64,000 nt of DNA from Clostridia bacterium. GTDB taxonomy: Bacteria > Bacillota_A > Clostridia > Oscillospirales > CAG-272. Made by a program: the position numbers and the translations under genes. This document shows positions 1 through 8,092 of this stretch, piece after piece (the first letter of the stretch is position 1; every line of letters begins with the position of its first letter). The stretch spans positions 16,959 to 80,958 of the forward strand of contig JAFTLD010000029.1 of the NCBI GenBank assembly GCA_017452945.1, given 5' to 3'. The notes under the pieces are model-generated. The model saw only the letters and a program-made list of their open reading frames with translations, was not told the DNA's origin and did no database searches.

Positions 1-1437
1 GTTTTCCAACATGAAATCATAATAAATCTTATAGATATCTTCAGCAGAATAATCATTCATTCCTTTTTGCGCATAGGAATTGGATATGACCCACGGAGAC
101 ATTTGCACAGCAGTTTTGAGCGCGGTTTTCTCGGACAAAGAAAAGTCATATACCTTTGTATACACATTTGCGGTCTTGATGCAAGCGTTTGTTTCAGCAT
201 CGTAGATATAAACGGTTGCACTGTACAAACCGGCAGGCTGATTTTCTTCTGCCCATACCTTGAGCACAAAGCCTTGCGAATTGTTCTTGGCAACTTCGAC
301 ACTTCCATTCACAGGCGGCAAAGCATCAGGAACCCAATCATTCCCGATCTTGACGTAATGTTCGCGCAAAAGCTTTGTGGTCAGCACGTTACCGTTTCCA
401 TCTGACATATCGGTGATTTCAATACGAATATTTCTTTCGGATTGTGTAGGAGCAACGAAAATCTGGCAGTTTTCTATAGAGTTCCCTGCCATATGGATCA
501 CATAGGTGTTAAGATCCGAAGGGATAATATCATCGCGATAGGTCTTTTCGGTCATATGGTCAAACCACAAAAGTACCGAAGCATCCTCGTCCGTCGCGGT
601 CAGCTTGTCGTAGTTGACGCCATCCACCGTTGGCTCCTTGAGATCCGAATTCTGACCGGGACGAGTCATATCAATATCAAAATTCTCATATGCCTCAGCA
701 GCGGTTTTATACATGTCAATAGATGCAATATATACCGTTTCTCCTCCACCGGAAGGCGCGGTCAAAAAATCGAAACGGAACATATTGATTTTTCCCTCCC
801 AACCGGGGGCTTGCGACAGGGCGTATATGACGTATTGCCAATCGGTATTGGTTTGATCAAAGGTTGCCACTTTACTGTAGCCACCAACAGGGCCGGATGT
901 TTTGCCCGCTGCATAAAACAGCTCAAAACCGTCGCCGGTCACGTTTTCCGCCTTGATCTTCAGTACAATGTATTTATAGTCATCGGCACTGACAGCGGTC
1001 AGACCGAATTTCCTCATGTAGTCCTTATAACTGAGCATGATAAAAGGATCGTTGGCACCATCCTTGGTGGTCAGCTTAAGCACATAGTTACATTCCGCAT
1101 CTTTAACGATCTCATAATCACACTGATTCGCATTGGTCAGCATCTTTTTCCAGTTAAAGGATTCCTGTCCGGTAAAGGTAACATGTGTTGCATCCATAGG
1201 ATCATTCCATTCATTTGCTGTGGTTTCTTCCACGGTCGTTGTTTCTTCGGTAGTTTGCTCCGTGCTATCATCATCAGCAGGTTCTGTTGATTCCGCAGGG
1301 TCAGACGTCACCTGCTCAAATGAGGGGTCACTACTGTCTACGGGATCCCCGGTCTGTCCGGGTGTGCAGGCAGCTAACAGTACCGCCCCAAAAATCAAGA
1401 CAGACAACAGAATCAAAAGCCACTTGTTACTTTTCAT
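1..1437 (-). CDS. Secreted lipoprotein, DUF4091-like (3' end outside window)
   Basis: The gene starts at 1437 behind an AGGGGG ribosome site and runs off the left edge with 479 codons and no stop, so it is cut by the window. The product begins with a lipoprotein signal (hydrophobic core ending LLAAC, Cys near residue 18), followed by an acidic Ser/Thr/Glu linker. About residues 75-240 look like a beta-sandwich of the kind seen beside glycoside hydrolase domains. The last ~60 residues, with a segment like LSEKTALKTAVNV and YKIYYDFMLEN, resemble the start of the DUF4091 (GH123-like) barrel; this is my pattern recognition, not a search. It lies 14 bp behind pncB on the same strand and is probably co-transcribed, although the functions do not obviously match. 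It is likely an extracellular glycan-binding or glycan-cleaving lipoprotein. Confidence 0.7.
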   Translation of the reverse strand, partial: MKSNKWLLILLSVLIFGAVLLAACTPGQTGDPVDSSDPSFEQVTSDPAESTEPADDDSTEQTTEETTTVEETTANEWNDPMDATHVTFTGQESFNWKKMLTNANQCDYEIVKDAECNYVLKLTTKDGANDPFIMLSYKDYMRKFGLTAVSADDYKYIVLKIKAENVTGDGFELFYAAGKTSGPVGGYSKVATFDQTNTDWQYVIYALSQAPGWEGKINMFRFDFLTAPSGGGETVYIASIDMYKTAAEAYENFDIDMTRPGQNSDLKEPTVDGVNYDKLTATDEDASVLLWFDHMTEKTYRDDIIPSDLNTYVIHMAGNSIENCQIFVAPTQSERNIRIEITDMSDGNGNVLTTKLLREHYVKIGNDWVPDALPPVNGSVEVAKNNSQGFVLKVWAEENQPAGLYSATVYIYDAETNACIKTANVYTKVYDFSLSEKTALKTAVQMSPWVISNSYAQKGMNDYSAEDIYKIYYDFMLEN

Positions 1438-1451
1438 ACAGACATCCCCCT

Positions 1452-2900
1452 TCATCGATTCTTATTTCTCAGCATCTCATGCTTGACATCCCAAAGCTTT
1501 TGTGAAAGGTCAACGTAATACTTATGCGGATTTGTGAATCTGCGTACCTCTTCCCACATGCCCGCAATCTCTTGCTGACAATGTGCTTTGATGACTTCAA
1601 TGTCGGGCAACTCATACACTTGTTGGCCGTCCTTGAAAATCGGCACCATCAGCTCAGTAGCGGTATAGTCGGTCATAACCTTGCGCTTCCAAGTGTGCTC
1701 GGGATCAAAAATCTCATATGGCTGTGAATCGTCGATCATCTCATCATGCAGACAGATCACGTCCGCCTCTGCCTTCCCTGTACTTCTGCCGCGCAATCTG
1801 TAAATCTTCTTGAAATGCGGTGTTGTGATCTTACCAACGTTTTCGCTGATCTTGATCTTTGGCTGAATCGTGCCGTCCTCTTTTTCGACAGCGACAAGTT
1901 TGTAAACACCTCCGAACACAGGCGCACTGAGAGATGTGATCAATCTTTCACCCACGCCAAACGCGTCCACACATGCGCCCTGACGGATCAGTTCTCGGAT
2001 AATGTACTCATCAAGCGAGTTGGAAACCACGATCTTACATTCTGTCCAACCGGCAGCGTCCAACATCTCTCTGACCTTCTGGGACAAATAAGTAATATCA
2101 CCGGAGTCCAATCTGACACCGCACCGGGTAATACCAAGAGGCTTAAGAACCTCATTAAATGCGCGGATGGCATTGGGCACACCGGATTCGAGTACATTGT
2201 AGGTGTCGATCAACAACGTTGCATTATCGGGATAAATGCTGCAATACGTCTTAAAAGCCGTATATTCATCGTCAAACATCTGAACCCATGAATGGGCCAT
2301 GGTACCGGTTGCGGGAACACCGTATGCAATATCCGAGATCGTGCAAGCAGTACCCGAGCAGCCACCGATATACGCAGCTCGCGCACCCAGAATCGCAGCG
2401 TCACTTCCCTGCGCACGTCTGGAACCGAATTCACTGATCGGTCTGCCCTTGGCAGCTCGTGCCAATCTTGATGCTTTGGTGGCAATCAGCGATTGATGAT
2501 TGATCATCATGAGAATGTACGTTTCAATAAACTGAGCTTCGATGGCTTTCGCACGCACAGTCATCAAAGGTTCACCCGGAAATACGACCGTCCCCTCAGG
2601 AATCGCCCAGATATCTCCCGAGAATTTGAAATCCTTCAGGTATTCCAGAAATTCTTCCGAAAAGCAATTTCTGCTGCGCAGATAATCGATATCCTGCTCG
2701 TCGAAATGCAGATTGTTGATATACTCCACAACCTGCTCAAGCCCTGCAACTATTGCATAACCGCCGTTGTCGGGATTAGACCTGTAAAACACGTCAAAAT
2801 ACGTGATCTTGTCCTTGAATCCACAAGAGAAATAGCCGTTACTCATGGTCAGCTCATAAAAGTCACACAGCATTGTCAGATTTCTTGATATGTCTTTCAT
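1452..2900 (-). CDS. pncB: Nicotinate phosphoribosyltransferase
   Basis: The 482-residue product is a full-length clostridial-type nicotinate phosphoribosyltransferase. It makes nicotinate mononucleotide from nicotinate and PRPP with ATP hydrolysis, the entry step of the Preiss-Handler NAD salvage route in the cytoplasm. Family signatures seen include CDFYELTMSNGYF near the N-terminus, the loop around FGSRRAQGSDAA near residue 157, and RLDSGDITYLS in the phosphate-binding half. The start at 2900 has AGGAAGAAGG upstream and a good promoter at 2936-2964. It is divergent from nadE, so entry and final steps of NAD synthesis sit back to back. Confidence 0.97.
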   Translation of the reverse strand: MKDISRNLTMLCDFYELTMSNGYFSCGFKDKITYFDVFYRSNPDNGGYAIVAGLEQVVEYINNLHFDEQDIDYLRSRNCFSEEFLEYLKDFKFSGDIWAIPEGTVVFPGEPLMTVRAKAIEAQFIETYILMMINHQSLIATKASRLARAAKGRPISEFGSRRAQGSDAAILGARAAYIGGCSGTACTISDIAYGVPATGTMAHSWVQMFDDEYTAFKTYCSIYPDNATLLIDTYNVLESGVPNAIRAFNEVLKPLGITRCGVRLDSGDITYLSQKVREMLDAAGWTECKIVVSNSLDEYIIRELIRQGACVDAFGVGERLITSLSAPVFGGVYKLVAVEKEDGTIQPKIKISENVGKITTPHFKKIYRLRGRSTGKAEADVICLHDEMIDDSQPYEIFDPEHTWKRKVMTDYTATELMVPIFKDGQQVYELPDIEVIKAHCQQEIAGMWEEVRRFTNPHKYYVDLSQKLWDVKHEMLRNKNR

Positions 2901-2935
2901 TTTTCAGATCCTTCTTCCTGTAATTATTAGCTTTT

Positions 2936-2964
2936 ATTATAACAAACATGGCTATAAAAGTCAA
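2936..2964 (-). promoter_or_regulatory. Sigma-A-type promoter for pncB
   Basis: Read on the minus strand this is TTGACT, 17 bases, TATAAT, ending about 35 bases before the pncB start. It faces away from the nadE promoter at 3056-3084. I see no obvious operator between the two. Confidence 0.75.
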
Positions 2965-3055
2965 TGAAATTCCCAATATTTTCGTAAGCATAAGCTCATT
3001 TTACTCACTTTTCATTCACGTAAAAGCAGCGAATATGTTTTTTTGGTGATTTTTC

Positions 3056-3084
3056 TTGCAATTATTGGATTCCCGTGTTATAAT
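3056..3084 (+). promoter_or_regulatory. Sigma-A-type promoter for nadE
   Basis: TTGCAA, 17 bases, TATAAT, about 30 bases before the nadE start. The leader is too short to hold a riboswitch. Confidence 0.75.
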
Positions 3085-3116
3085 ATACATACGAATGTTA
3101 AATTTCGGAGGTTTCT

Positions 3117-5009
3117 ATGAAACACGGATTCGTAAAGGTTGCAGCGGCATCGCCTGCCATAAGGCTTGCAGATTGCAACCATAATGCACAAATACTGGCA
3201 AGTGTTGCCCGCCAAGCTTGCGAGCAGGATGGCGTACGCATCCTGTTATTTCCCGAGCTTTGTCTGACAGGAGCGACCTGCGGGGATCTCTTTTTTCAGA
3301 ACACGCTGATCAAGAGTGCTAAGAATGCCCTTGCGGCATATCTGGAACTGACTGCCGATCTGGATATGGTCAGCATCGTGGGCTTGCCTGTAACCATGAA
3401 CGGAAAGCTTTATGACTGTGCCGCTGTTTGTTCGGGCGGTACACTGCTGGGCATTGTTCCCGCTCAGAACCCCGACAGCAGGCACTTTGCTACACTACGT
3501 GACTCATCTTACGCGTTTGATGCATTCAGCGACGGCATGCAGATATGTAATTTTGGAAACAACACTGTCTTCTCCTGCTCCGAACTTCCCGAGTTAAAAA
3601 TCGGTGTTTGTGTGGGCAATGGTGACGTGGAAGAACTTTGCGCTGCCGGTGCGACTCTGATCTGCAGACTTGATGCAACTCCCACACGCGTTGGTCTTGA
3701 CAAAACAGTCATTACAAGTTCGCAATATTTGTCCGAAGCGAACCATTGCGCGTATCTGTATTGCAACGCAGGCAGAGGCGAATCCACCACAGATGCCGCT
3801 TACGGAGCGCATGCCGTGATAGCTGAGAACGGCAGCCTGCTTGCGTGCCGTAAGCCCTTTGATTTTGATCGCGATTATATCGCTACCGAGATCGACGTAC
3901 ACATGTTGACCAGTGAGCGTTGCAGGGATACTGCATTTACCAATATGACAGGAAATCGCGAATATGCGGAGATTGATTTTAACCTTTCTTACTGCGAAAC
4001 GGAATTAACAAGGCAAGTGGACAGCCTCCCCTTTATACCTTCTGACAAGATCGATTTTGAAACCATTTTACGCATTCAGTCCGAGGGCTTGCGTGCAAGA
4101 ATCAAGGCTGCACATGCAGATACGCTTGTTTTGGGCATTTCGGGCGGACTTGATTCCACACTCGCACTTTTGGTTGCCGTGGATGCGTTAAAATCCTTGG
4201 ATATGCCGGCAAACAAGCTGATCGCGATCACCATGCCGGGTTTTGGTACGACAAGCAGAACCAAAAACAACGCGACCGTGCTTTGTGAGCAGTTGGGCGT
4301 TGATTTCCGCGAGATTCCGATCGGTGAGTCGGTTGCACTGCACTTCAAAGATATCGGACACGATCCTTCCAATCACAACGTCGTATATGAAAACTGCCAA
4401 GCAAGAGAGCGCACGCAGGTGATTATGGACGTAGCAAACGGCTGTAACGGCCTTGTCGTTGGCACAGGCGACCTTTCCGAATCGGTGCTTGGCTGGGCTA
4501 CCTACAATGGCGATCATATGTCTAACTACAGCGTCAACTGTGGCGTCCCTAAAACTCTCGTTCGCAGACTTGTTGCTCACGCTGCAGACGTTTACAGAGA
4601 ACAGGGACAAAATGCTCTTGCAGACGCACTTTACGATGTGCTTGGCACACCTGTAAGTCCAGAACTGCTCCCTGCGAATGAAAACGGCAGCATTGCGCAA
4701 AAGACCGAGGATCTTGTCGGACCTTACGAGCTGCACGATTTCTTCATCTATTATGCCCTGCGCTACGGTTTCGGGCCTCAAAAGCTCTACAGACTTGCCG
4801 TATACGCATTTGACGGCGCATATGACAATGCGGAGATCATAAAATGGCTTAAGGTATTTGCGTGTCGCTTCTTCACTCAGCAATTCAAACGATCCTGTAT
4901 GCCGGACGGACCCGCTGTATATTCAGTGACCGTTTCTCCCAGAGGAGGGTTGTGCATGCCCTCAGATGCCGCTTATGCACTGTGGATTAGCGAAATTGAT
5001 TCTCTTTGA
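3117..5009 (+). CDS. nadE: NAD+ synthase, glutamine-dependent type with altered glutaminase domain
   Basis: The 630-residue product has the two-domain layout of glutamine-dependent NAD synthetase: an N-terminal nitrilase-like amidase (about 1-290) and a C-terminal ATP-pyrophosphatase/synthetase domain (about 315-630) with the SGGLDS loop. It converts deamido-NAD to NAD. The start is set by CGGAGG seven bases upstream. The amidase triad looks damaged: Glu47 (in FPELCLTG) is present and Cys165 aligns with the catalytic Cys, but the Lys expected after VVP is Ala116 (IVPAQNP), and the usual EICED context of the Cys reads GVCVG. The synthetase half looks normal. The enzyme may therefore depend on free ammonia. 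pncB lies divergently upstream. Confidence 0.95.
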   Translation: MKHGFVKVAAASPAIRLADCNHNAQILASVARQACEQDGVRILLFPELCLTGATCGDLFFQNTLIKSAKNALAAYLELTADLDMVSIVGLPVTMNGKLYDCAAVCSGGTLLGIVPAQNPDSRHFATLRDSSYAFDAFSDGMQICNFGNNTVFSCSELPELKIGVCVGNGDVEELCAAGATLICRLDATPTRVGLDKTVITSSQYLSEANHCAYLYCNAGRGESTTDAAYGAHAVIAENGSLLACRKPFDFDRDYIATEIDVHMLTSERCRDTAFTNMTGNREYAEIDFNLSYCETELTRQVDSLPFIPSDKIDFETILRIQSEGLRARIKAAHADTLVLGISGGLDSTLALLVAVDALKSLDMPANKLIAITMPGFGTTSRTKNNATVLCEQLGVDFREIPIGESVALHFKDIGHDPSNHNVVYENCQARERTQVIMDVANGCNGLVVGTGDLSESVLGWATYNGDHMSNYSVNCGVPKTLVRRLVAHAADVYREQGQNALADALYDVLGTPVSPELLPANENGSIAQKTEDLVGPYELHDFFIYYALRYGFGPQKLYRLAVYAFDGAYDNAEIIKWLKVFACRFFTQQFKRSCMPDGPAVYSVTVSPRGGLCMPSDAAYALWISEIDSL

Positions 5010-5066
5010 TATTCCTTGCATGTTTGAAACAAAGCAAACATTTAAACAAAAGAAAGAGGTGTTTTT

Positions 5067-6512
5067 ATGAACAATCCTTCAAGTTGGGATTTCACACTGG
5101 CCAATTATGATGCTGTTTGGGGATTTGTCGTTCAGCTGGGACTTTTACTCCTGTTTTTGATGTTAGGAAACATTCTCAGACGTAAAATTCCCTTGTTCCG
5201 CAACTGCCTGATTCCGTCAGCTTTGCTTGGTGGCGGCATGCTTTTACTTGTAGATATCATCTGCAAGCAGTTTTTCGAATTCACTTTGGTTGACAACAGG
5301 CTCATGCAGGTCATCACGTACCATTGCTTAGCCATTGGCTTTGCTTCGATGTCGTTGAAAACAGAAAAAAGCACCCACAAAACCAACAAAGCGCAAATTG
5401 TAGAGTTTGGCGCGTTGCAAGGTGGCTCTTATATGCTGCAAGCCTTTGTCGGCCTTGGCATCACGATTATTCTGTTTTTGATAACACAACACGGTCAGAA
5501 TGTCATTTCTTATATTTGCGGTCTGATCTTGCCGTTGGCCTTCGGTCAAGGTCCCGGAAATGCACTGAGCTGGGATATCAATTTTACAAATCTTCCTGTA
5601 ACGCAATTCGCAGGCAACGGCAGCTTTGGCCTTTCACTTGCTTCCATCGGATTCGTTGTCGCCTCGGTATTCGGAGTTCTGTATATCAACATTCATAAAA
5701 GACGCGGCAATCTTCACGTTCGTAAATCCAATCCATCAGATGAAATTGTTGACCAAACCAATCCCAGCGGAGAGGAAATTCCCGACAACGAATCGGTAGA
5801 TAAGTTCACGCTTCAAGTGGGATTTGTGGCACTGGCATACGCCCTTTCCTTTGGTTTGATGTTCCTGTTAGGAAAACTGTCCGCCTTTACCAACAGCATT
5901 GCGTGGGGCTTCAACTTCCTGTGGGCATCCCTTGCGGCTATGCTGATCAAGTTCATTGTCAAGCAGCTTCGCAAGCGCAAGCAGATGAGCCGAGAGTATA
6001 TCAACAATTATCAAATGGATCGTATCTCCGGTTTCTCCTTTGACCTGATGATCGTCGCAGGTGTCGCTGCTATTGAAATCAACGACATTCAAAGATACAT
6101 TCTCCCCATCGTAATTCTCAGTCTTATTGGTACAATCATCACTTACATTTACATCCGATTGGTAGCTAAGGAATGCTTTAAGGGCTTTGAGCATGAGTTC
6201 TTCCTGATGAGCTTTGGCACTATGACAGGTACTGCATCAAACGGTATGATCCTGATGAAAGAGATCGACCCCGGTCTGCGTACTCCGACTTCAAGCCTCT
6301 ATATTCTTTCCAACTTCCCTGCCATGGTCATGATCGCGCCCCTGCTGCTGTTCTTAAGCTTTGCAGCGCAATCTTTGACCAACGCAATCATTGCTTTTGG
6401 AATTTTCTTCGGGTTGTGGCTGATCTACACGATTTATCTGTTCCGTAGGAAAATTTTCAGAAAGCACTATAAAAACAAACCCGCGCCCGTCTGGGAAGAC
6501 GAGGCTGCGTAA
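5067..6512 (+). CDS. gltS: GltS-type sodium/glutamate symporter
   Basis: The 481-residue polytopic membrane protein matches the GltS family, which imports glutamate with sodium across the cytoplasmic membrane. About eleven hydrophobic segments are visible, with a charged loop near residues 210-250 in the middle. The two family re-entrant-loop regions can be seen around FGQGPGNA (about residue 155) and the later SFGTMTGTASNGM (about 390). It is longer than the E. coli protein (about 400 residues), mostly because of the middle loop and an extended C-terminus. The AAAGAGGTG site precedes the ATG. It lies 57 bp after nadE without a clear promoter of its own, so it may share that transcript. A strong terminator follows. 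Substrate is inferred from family only. Confidence 0.85.
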   Translation: MNNPSSWDFTLANYDAVWGFVVQLGLLLLFLMLGNILRRKIPLFRNCLIPSALLGGGMLLLVDIICKQFFEFTLVDNRLMQVITYHCLAIGFASMSLKTEKSTHKTNKAQIVEFGALQGGSYMLQAFVGLGITIILFLITQHGQNVISYICGLILPLAFGQGPGNALSWDINFTNLPVTQFAGNGSFGLSLASIGFVVASVFGVLYINIHKRRGNLHVRKSNPSDEIVDQTNPSGEEIPDNESVDKFTLQVGFVALAYALSFGLMFLLGKLSAFTNSIAWGFNFLWASLAAMLIKFIVKQLRKRKQMSREYINNYQMDRISGFSFDLMIVAGVAAIEINDIQRYILPIVILSLIGTIITYIYIRLVAKECFKGFEHEFFLMSFGTMTGTASNGMILMKEIDPGLRTPTSSLYILSNFPAMVMIAPLLLFLSFAAQSLTNAIIAFGIFFGLWLIYTIYLFRRKIFRKHYKNKPAPVWEDEAA

Positions 6513-6535
6513 TAGTTCGTTTTTCGCCATACGCA

Positions 6536-6576
6536 AATCCAAGTGCCGTCCGAAACGGATGGCACTTGGATTTTTT
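6536..6576. terminator. Rho-independent terminator after gltS
   Basis: An inverted repeat of about 18 bp (AAATCCAAGTGCC... with an AAA loop) is followed by six T residues. Both flanks are A/T-rich, so it could work in either direction, but only gltS approaches it. Confidence 0.9.
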
Positions 6577-6629
6577 GACGTTGAAATGCAACGAATCAGG
6601 AAAAATTTCCTCTTTTTTCAAAAAACATC

Positions 6630-6658
6630 TTGCAAAACACGCAAGAATACTGTATAAT
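6630..6658 (+). promoter_or_regulatory. Strong promoter for rhaA
   Basis: TTGCAA, 17 bases, TATAAT with TG directly before the -10. It predicts a leader of roughly 55 bases before rhaA. The leader holds the partial palindrome around TATATGT...ACATATA (6670-6698), which might be an operator or a small stem. Confidence 0.75.
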
Positions 6659-6719
6659 GTATCTTGACTATATATGTTCTCTAAAAAATGTACATATATC
6701 AATTCAGGAGGAAACACAA

Positions 6720-7964
6720 ATGAATCAACGCTATGAATCCGCAAAGCAGATCTACGCTAAGTACGGTGTTGACACCGAGGCTGCGATCTCCAAGCTTTCC
6801 GACATTCGCATTTCCATGCACTGCTGGCAGGCAGACGACGTTCTCGGTTTCGAGAACAACGGCCCTCTGACCGGCGGTATTCAGACCACCGGTAACTACC
6901 CCGGCAGAGCAACCGGTCCCGATCAGCTGTTTGCTGACCTTGAGAAGGCTCTTTCTCTGATTCCCGGTACCCACAAGCTCAACGTTCACGCTAACTACGC
7001 TATCTTCGAGGACGGCGAGTTTGCTGACAGAGACGCTCTGGAGCCCAAGCACTTCCAGAAGTGGGTTGACTTCGCTAAGAAGCACGGCATGGGCCTGGAC
7101 TTCAACCCCACCTACTTCTCTCACCCCAAGGCGAACGGCCTGACTCTCTCTTCCCCCGATGAAGAGATCAGAAAGTTCTGGGTAAGACACGGTATCTGCT
7201 GCATGAAGATCGCTGAATACTTCGCAAACGAAACCGGCTATCCCTGCGTAATCAACTTCTGGACCGGCGACGGCTTCAAGGATATTCCCGCTGACCGTAT
7301 GGGTCCCCGTATGAGATATGCTCAGTCCCTGGACGAGATCCTGGCTTGCGGTTATGACAAGACCAAGGTTTACCCCTGCGTAGAGTCCAAGGTATTCGGT
7401 ATCGGCGTTGAGTCCTACACCGTAGGCTCCGGTGAGTTCGCTCTGTCCTATGCTCTGTCCCGCGGTATCGTTCCGCTGTTCGACAACGGTCACTACCATC
7501 CCACCGAGGTCGTTTACGACAAGCTGCCCGCAATGCTCTGCTTCTCCGAGAAGCTGGCTATGCACATCACCAGACCCATCCGTTGGGACTCTGACCACGT
7601 TGTTAACTTCGACGACGACACCAGAGAGATGATGATGGAAGTTGTTCGCTGCGATGCTCTTGACAGAGTATTCCTGGCTACCGACTACTTTGACGCTTCT
7701 ATCAACCGTGTAGCTGCTCTGGTTATCGGTATGAGAAGCGTTCAGAAGGCTCTGCTCTACGCTCTGCTTTCTCCCAATGCCGAGATGAAGGCTCTGCAGG
7801 ATGCTGGCAACACCACCAAGCTGATGATGCTGCGTGAGGAAGTCAAGACCCTGCCCTTCGGTGACATCTGGATGGAATTCTGCGAGAGAAATAACGTTTG
7901 CGGTTGCTCTTGCTGGTTCAAGGAGATCGAGGAGTACGAGGCTGAGGTTCTCTCCAAGAGATAA
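6720..7964 (+). CDS. rhaA: L-rhamnose isomerase
   Basis: The 414-residue product is a full-length L-rhamnose isomerase (E. coli RhaA has 419 residues), the cytoplasmic metal-dependent TIM-barrel enzyme converting L-rhamnose to L-rhamnulose. Family landmarks include SMHCWQADDV near residue 36, GIQTTGNYPGRA, the metal-ligand region around NFWTGDGFKD, and GHYHPTE followed by WDSDHVV. The ATG at 6720 is preceded by CAGGAGGAAACAC; an upstream in-frame extension to 6630 lies inside the promoter and is rejected. The codon choice is unusually uniform (AAG, GAC, CTG/CTC, TCC, ACC dominate), pointing to very high expression. It is flanked by terminators on both sides, so it is monocistronic; no rhaB or rhaD is nearby. 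Confidence 0.97.
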   Translation: MNQRYESAKQIYAKYGVDTEAAISKLSDIRISMHCWQADDVLGFENNGPLTGGIQTTGNYPGRATGPDQLFADLEKALSLIPGTHKLNVHANYAIFEDGEFADRDALEPKHFQKWVDFAKKHGMGLDFNPTYFSHPKANGLTLSSPDEEIRKFWVRHGICCMKIAEYFANETGYPCVINFWTGDGFKDIPADRMGPRMRYAQSLDEILACGYDKTKVYPCVESKVFGIGVESYTVGSGEFALSYALSRGIVPLFDNGHYHPTEVVYDKLPAMLCFSEKLAMHITRPIRWDSDHVVNFDDDTREMMMEVVRCDALDRVFLATDYFDASINRVAALVIGMRSVQKALLYALLSPNAEMKALQDAGNTTKLMMLREEVKTLPFGDIWMEFCERNNVCGCSCWFKEIEEYEAEVLSKR

Positions 7965-7983
7965 TTTGCCAAATACATATCAC

Positions 7984-8014
7984 AAAAGCTCTGCTTCGGC
8001 AGAGCTTTTGTTTT
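7984..8014 (+). terminator. Rho-independent terminator after rhaA
   Basis: An 11-bp stem (AAAAGCTCTGC / GCAGAGCTTTT) closed by a stable TTCG tetraloop and followed by a T-rich run. Confidence 0.95.
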
Positions 8015-8036
8015 GTTTATTAATAAAGAGTCCGTA

Positions 8037-8065
8037 TTGACAACCAATCCGTTTTTATGTATAAT
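8037..8065 (+). promoter_or_regulatory. Perfect consensus promoter for the 8093 gene
   Basis: TTGACA, exactly 17 bases, TATAAT with TG before the -10, and then only about 20 bases to the gene start. No leader structure is possible in that space. Confidence 0.85.
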
Positions 8066-8092
8066 ATATACAGTATTTTATGGAGGTACGTT

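Noticed and set aside
6699..7598. 299-codon minus frame opposite rhaA
   Set aside because: Stop-free only because of the extreme codon bias of rhaA.
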